A DNA stretch of 64,000 bases, from contig NZ_LRRH01000058.1 of NCBI RefSeq assembly GCF_001646785.1, positions 62,001 through 126,000 on the forward strand, read 5' to 3'. Numbering within the stretch: the stretch's first letter is position 1; every line of letters starts with the position of its first letter. Position numbers and translations under genes: made by a program. The notes below the pieces were generated by a model, which searched no databases, was not told where the DNA came from, and saw only the letters and a program-made list of their open reading frames with translations. The DNA comes from Rhodococcus phenolicus (GTDB lineage Bacteria > Actinomycetota > Actinomycetes > Mycobacteriales > Mycobacteriaceae). Shown one piece after another: positions 63,971 to 64,000 of the stretch.

Positions 63971-64000
63971 AGCTTAGGACACCGCTTTCATGATTCACAA
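63971..64000 (-). promoter_or_regulatory. candidate promoter of the tRNA cluster
   Basis: On the minus strand TTGTGA (63995-64000) and TAAGCT (63971-63976) with 18 bases between, a sigma70-type arrangement 62 bases before tRNA-Glu. The -35 touches the end of the window, so upstream elements cannot be seen. Confidence 0.5.

Overview
The window is high-GC actinobacterial DNA with many GTG starts, short intergenic gaps and ATGA/GTGA gene overlaps. An antigen-85-type mycolyltransferase, F420-dependent LLM oxidoreductases, a KstR-like regulator beside a KstR box, and a CYP51 locus ordered like the mycobacterial one point to a mycolic-acid-containing member of the Mycobacteriales, most probably Rhodococcus. 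This is inferred from gene content; no rRNA is present. I see no insertion sequence, prophage, CRISPR array or replication origin.

Layout. 1-2.5 kb: end of an aromatic meta-cleavage operon (MhpC-like hydrolase, MhpB dioxygenase) facing an HSL-type esterase. 2.6-9.2 kb: stress and housekeeping genes (ClpC-type unfoldase under an HspR/HAIR operator, OhrR-Ohr, a short HelY-like helicase, an SDR). 9.4-12.5 kb: GntR regulator, NCS1 permease and hydantoin/Asp-Glu racemase. 12.5-14.8 kb: an APC permease coupled to an IclR regulator, divergent from the next block.

15.1-21.6 kb is the most unusual block. It is a complete-looking tryptophan tryptophylquinone (TTQ) amine dehydrogenase locus in a Gram-positive setting: MauE, MauD, TTQ light chain (MauA), heavy chain (MauB), a Tat-exported multicopper oxidase, two amicyanin-like cupredoxins and a MauF-like membrane protein. 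The heavy chain, oxidase and both cupredoxins all carry lipoboxes. No MauG-like di-haem protein is encoded in the window. The genes suggest a membrane-tethered amine to cupredoxin to O2 electron path, or a copper enzyme replacing MauG in cofactor formation; both are hypotheses.

21.7-40.3 kb is mostly core: SDR, mycolyltransferase, LLM enzyme, RluA-type pseudouridine synthase, flavodoxin-like protein, CYTH-CHAD protein, alcohol dehydrogenase, universal stress protein, VIT1-type transporter, kinase-like protein, the PlsB/PlsC phospholipid acyltransferases with a flippase-like membrane protein, and a secreted protein.

40.4-58.7 kb is a steroid or triterpenoid catabolic region. Its core matches the order I recall for M. 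tuberculosis Rv0763c-Rv0771 (ferredoxin, CYP51, SDR, CYP123-like P450, TetR, aldehyde dehydrogenase, SDR, hydroxyisobutyrate-dehydrogenase-like, carboxymuconolactone-decarboxylase-like). Here it also has a cholesterol oxidase, a FadD19-like CoA ligase, a KstD-like flavoprotein and a third P450. A 17-bp operator recurs in front of three transcription units and probably ties them into one regulon; one copy sits next to a KstR box.

58.8-64 kb: a decayed DUF1254-type pseudogene, a DUF6191-type membrane protein, a methyltransferase, a glycosyltransferase/methyltransferase/toroid-enzyme trio, and a tRNA cluster (Glu, Asp, Phe, Asp) on the minus strand.
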